64,000 nucleotides of DNA from UBA8337 sp963932545 (GTDB taxonomy: Bacteria > Pseudomonadota > Alphaproteobacteria > RS24): contig CAWVRH010000006.1 in NCBI GenBank assembly GCA_963932545.1, positions 44,328 through 108,327 of the forward strand, given 5' to 3'. Position numbers and translations under genes: made by a program. Positions 61,260 through 64,000 of this stretch are shown piece after piece (within the stretch, counting starts at the first letter, position 1; each line of letters begins with the position of its first letter). Below the pieces are notes generated by a model, which was given only the letters and a program-made list of their open reading frames with translations, ran no database searches and was not told the DNA's origin.

Positions 61260-61467
61260 CTTACGTTCTCTCTCCCCCCCCCTTTGGGGGCCTTATTTGG
61301 GCGGCTGTTTGCGTATTGCATATCCCGCCTTCATTTCCTAATCTGTGCGACGCTACGCCGCAAGCCTAAACAGGCTGAAAAGCGTAAGCTGCGCGAAATT
61401 TAAGAGCCTGCGTTTCGATCGCGATTGCGAGGGAAACGGGGGGAAAAAGACACCTTGGAGAAAAGTC

Positions 61468-61983
61468 ATGGATAGTTTTGAGCTAAATAAAATCTTTGGT
61501 GCCGTCTTGTTTACCTTGCTGGTCTATCTTGGCGTGCAAAACTTAGGCGACATATTGTTTCATGCTGAACCAGCAAATCCGCAAGCCTATGTTGTTGAAG
61601 GCGTGGAAGAAGAAGGCGCGCCTAGCGCGGCCGTTGCTGCGGTTGTCGAAGTCTCCATTCTCGAATTGCTGCAAACGGCTTCGATTGAAAAAGGCGAGAA
61701 AACAGCGAAAAAATGCCTCTCTTGCCATAGTTTCGAAAACGGTGGCGCCAATAAAATCGGCCCGGCTCTTTACGGCGTCGTCGATCGCCCTGTAGCGAAA
61801 GCCGCGGGCTTTAACTACTCAAGCGCGCTGACGGACCTAGGCGGAAACTGGGATTATGAAGCCTTGAACGGCTTTTTATTGAACCCGAAAAAATACGCCG
61901 TGGGCACCAGCATGTCTTTCGCTGGATTGCGCAAAGCCAATGACCGCGCCAACATCATCGCTTACTTGGATAACTTGAAATAA
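61468..61983 (+). CDS. Membrane-anchored cytochrome c (c552/CycM-like)
   Basis: 171 residues. Uncleaved N-terminal helix (about residues 8-27), an Ala/Glu linker, then a class I cytochrome c with KKCLSCHSF (CxxCH at about 78-82) and a distal methionine in GTSMSFAGLRK. Matches the CycM-type electron carriers of alphaproteobacteria that link the bc1 complex to oxidases. Start 61468 has TTGGAG nine bases upstream; the frame runs further upstream without support. Confidence 0.9.
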   Translation: MDSFELNKIFGAVLFTLLVYLGVQNLGDILFHAEPANPQAYVVEGVEEEGAPSAAVAAVVEVSILELLQTASIEKGEKTAKKCLSCHSFENGGANKIGPALYGVVDRPVAKAAGFNYSSALTDLGGNWDYEALNGFLLNPKKYAVGTSMSFAGLRKANDRANIIAYLDNLK

Positions 61984-62010
61984 TCAGATTTTTTAAGTTA
62001 AAAGACCTAT

Positions 62011-62050
62011 CGCCGCGTGCAAGCTTGCTTGCAAGCGGCGTTTGTTTTTT
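62011..62050 (+). terminator. Terminator of the cytochrome c gene
   Basis: CGCCGC / GCGGCG plus inner TGCAAGC / GCTTGCA stem (62011-62040), followed by TTTGTTTTTTT. Confidence 0.88.
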
Positions 62051-62108
62051 TACCCTTATCAAGACATACTCTTCCTCACGCACCCTCACAAAAAAAGTCG
62101 GAGCTGAC

Positions 62109-63908
62109 ATGGCATACTCTATCTCCAAGCTGAAAACCTTCTGTCTGGCACTGGCGCTGCTCTGCGCGCCGGCTCTCAGCCACGCCGATGAATGGCGCCA
62201 TGGCCTGTCTTTGTTTGGCAAGCCTGATTTAGAAAAAGGCTTCGCCCATTTCCCCTATGTGAACCCAAAGGCGCCTAAGGGCGGTGACGTAAAAATTGCG
62301 GCTATCGGCTCCTTTGATAACCTCAATTCTTACACCATCAAGGGCAATGCGGCCGAAGGCCTTGGGCTTTTGCACGACACATTAATGACTGGGTCGATGA
62401 ATGAGGCGAGCGCCAATTATGGATTGATTGCAGAAGCCGTAAAGCACCCCAGCGATTTTTCTTCCGTCAGCTTCAAGCTGCGGCGCCAAGCGCGCTTCTC
62501 TGATGGCAGCCCTATTACGGCTGAGGATGTCGCGTTTTCTTTGACCGCGCTGAAAAAAGCGAACCCATCGTTTCGCGCCTATTATAGCGATGTGGTGGGC
62601 TATGACATTGCCTCCCCGCACGAAATAACCTTCCGTTTCGGCCAGACGGGAAACCGGGAATTACCGATGATTTTGGGCCAATTACCGATTTTGAAAAAAG
62701 CCTATTGGAACGCCAATCAACGCTCGCTGGCCAATACGACACTGGAAATTCCGCCCGTCTCTGGCGCCTATGAAATCGAGACGGTAGATGCAGGACGCGC
62801 CATTACCTATGCGCGACGCGCCGATTATTGGGGCAAAGACTTGAACGTGAACCTTGGCAAACATAATATCGACCGCATTAAGTATATTTATTTTGGCGAT
62901 GACACCGTCGCCTTTGAGGCTTTAAAAGCTGGCGAGATTGATTATCGGCGCGAGTTCTCGTCGCGCATTTGGGCCACAGGATATGACACGCCAGCCGTTC
63001 GTAACGGACAAAAAACCAAAGAAATCGTCGCGCTAGAAAACCCTGCAGGCATGCAAGGTTTTGTTTTCAACCTGCGCCGCGACCGCTTCGACGACATTCA
63101 TGTTCGCGAGGCTTTAAACTGGGCCTATGATTTTGAATGGACCAAAAAGAACCTGTTCTATGGACAATATGCGCGCACAGGGTCGTTTTTTCAGGGGTCC
63201 GAATTGGCCGCTCATGGCACCCCTTCCAAAGCCGAGTTAAAACTACTGGCCCCTTGGCGCGCCCAGCTGCCAGCCAAAACGTTTGGCCCGCTGTTTCAAA
63301 ATCCGATTGCCGATGGCTCTGGCAATATTCGCAAACACTTACGAAAAGCGCGCGCTTTGTTGGAAAAAGCGGGATGGAACATTGAAGATGGCAAACTGAA
63401 GAAAAACGGAAAGCCCTTTACCATCGAGTTTTTGCTGGTGCAGCCTGCTTTTGAGCGCATTGTCGCGCCCTATATAAAGAAACTCGCCAAACTGGGCATT
63501 GACGCAAAAATTCGCACGATTGACCCCACGCAATATCAAAACCGCGTCACCAATTACGACTTTGATGCGATTGTGACAGGCTTTGGCCAATCGCTCTCGC
63601 CGGGCAATGAGCAGCGCAATTATTGGTCTTCCTCCGCCGCCAGCCAACCGGGGGGGCGCAATTATATCGGCATTCAAAACCCGGTTGTCGACGCTTTGGT
63701 GGAAACCCTTATTTTTGCTGAATCGCGCGAGGCCCTGATTGCCGCCACGCGCGCGCTCGACCGAGTGTTGATTTCCAATCATTATGTGATGCCGCAGTGG
63801 CATTCGCCGCATGAGCGTTTGGCTTATTGGCAGGGCTTGAAACGCCCCGACCCGATGCCCAAACATGGGTTGGGGTTTCCCACTTTATGGTGGAAAGAGG
63901 CGCGTTAA
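62109..63908 (+). CDS. Oligopeptide/microcin C-type ABC transporter substrate-binding protein (YejA-like)
   Basis: 599 residues. Signal peptide about 1-24 (CAPALSHA). Mature start HGLSLFGKPDLEKGFAHFPYVNPKAPKGGDVK is typical of the YejA branch of family 5 binding proteins. FKLRRQARFSDGSPITAEDVAFSLTAL is the family signature. Binds peptides in the periplasm for an ABC importer; permease genes would be expected just beyond the window, where an ATG at 63994 could begin the next gene. Confidence 0.92.
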   Translation: MAYSISKLKTFCLALALLCAPALSHADEWRHGLSLFGKPDLEKGFAHFPYVNPKAPKGGDVKIAAIGSFDNLNSYTIKGNAAEGLGLLHDTLMTGSMNEASANYGLIAEAVKHPSDFSSVSFKLRRQARFSDGSPITAEDVAFSLTALKKANPSFRAYYSDVVGYDIASPHEITFRFGQTGNRELPMILGQLPILKKAYWNANQRSLANTTLEIPPVSGAYEIETVDAGRAITYARRADYWGKDLNVNLGKHNIDRIKYIYFGDDTVAFEALKAGEIDYRREFSSRIWATGYDTPAVRNGQKTKEIVALENPAGMQGFVFNLRRDRFDDIHVREALNWAYDFEWTKKNLFYGQYARTGSFFQGSELAAHGTPSKAELKLLAPWRAQLPAKTFGPLFQNPIADGSGNIRKHLRKARALLEKAGWNIEDGKLKKNGKPFTIEFLLVQPAFERIVAPYIKKLAKLGIDAKIRTIDPTQYQNRVTNYDFDAIVTGFGQSLSPGNEQRNYWSSSAASQPGGRNYIGIQNPVVDALVETLIFAESREALIAATRALDRVLISNHYVMPQWHSPHERLAYWQGLKRPDPMPKHGLGFPTLWWKEAR

Positions 63909-64000
63909 AAACTTGCCGCACTTCGAACTCGTGACATACTTAACCTTCATTTTAAATAACCTCTAACTCACTTTTGAGGGAGTTTTGCCACCCATGGGTG

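Overview
The window looks like chromosomal DNA of an alphaproteobacterium. Evidence: a GcrA-family cell-cycle regulator, the argD-argF-hslO order, a DnaX and recR pair beside a small-type SRP RNA, the rpmH-rnpA-yidC-engB run leading into argB, and pairs of GANTC (CcrM-type) sites. Genes are densely packed with many ATGA or TAATG overlaps. I see no prophage, transposase, rRNA or CRISPR array. Genus cannot be fixed by reading; a free-living, possibly marine, Gram-negative is my inference from the many outer-membrane barrels and the ammonium, iron and peptide uptake genes.

Layout. 1-4121: RND efflux pump (permease cut by the window edge) and its adaptor. 4190-7285: argD-argF-hslO. 7444-9949: ABC-2 permease, a structured and GANTC-rich leader, gcrA, an SDR. 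10000-11571: iron-type binding protein with a clear promoter and operator, and a GFA protein. 11652-14127: torF-like porin, glnK and amtB behind a near-perfect sigma-54 promoter. 14197-16280: DUF962, sterol-desaturase-like protein, crotonase.

16342-23904 is the most unusual region. Two divergent two-gene units each pair a secreted FecR-domain protein with a TPR plus beta-barrel protein that resembles Slam / type XI secretion outer-membrane translocators. I read it as a duplicated exoprotein-translocator system. 23901-26725: AEC transporter, a photolyase split into two genes in reversed domain order, glutathione peroxidase. 26868-31552: zinc-ribbon membrane protein, then an aldonolactone oxidase / PLP enzyme / ICMT-like operon and a PAP2 phosphatase. 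31716-36406: outer-membrane proteins and an envelope operon (LPP20-like, thioredoxin-like, PEGA, barrel) headed by a 16-codon leader ORF.

36441-39025: a possible structured RNA, then a small islet (HchA-like, nitroreductase, HxlR regulator) between direct repeats that include the 3' end of tRNA-Arg(ACG). 39079-44065: P1 peptidase, orphan histidine kinase, MerA-like flavoprotein with a TVP38 protein. 44251-63908: a long housekeeping stretch (rpmH, rnpA, yidC, engB, argB, dapD, dapE, truA, fmt, def, rmuC, recR, dnaX, ffs, nudC, pheA, kdsB, cytochrome c, peptide-binding protein).

One pattern spans the window: at least five coding genes carry in-frame tandem repeats of exactly 12-bp units (argB, def, pheA, the TVP38 gene, the zinc-ribbon gene), placed at termini or linkers. 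All functional assignments rest on reading motifs by eye; no database search was possible.
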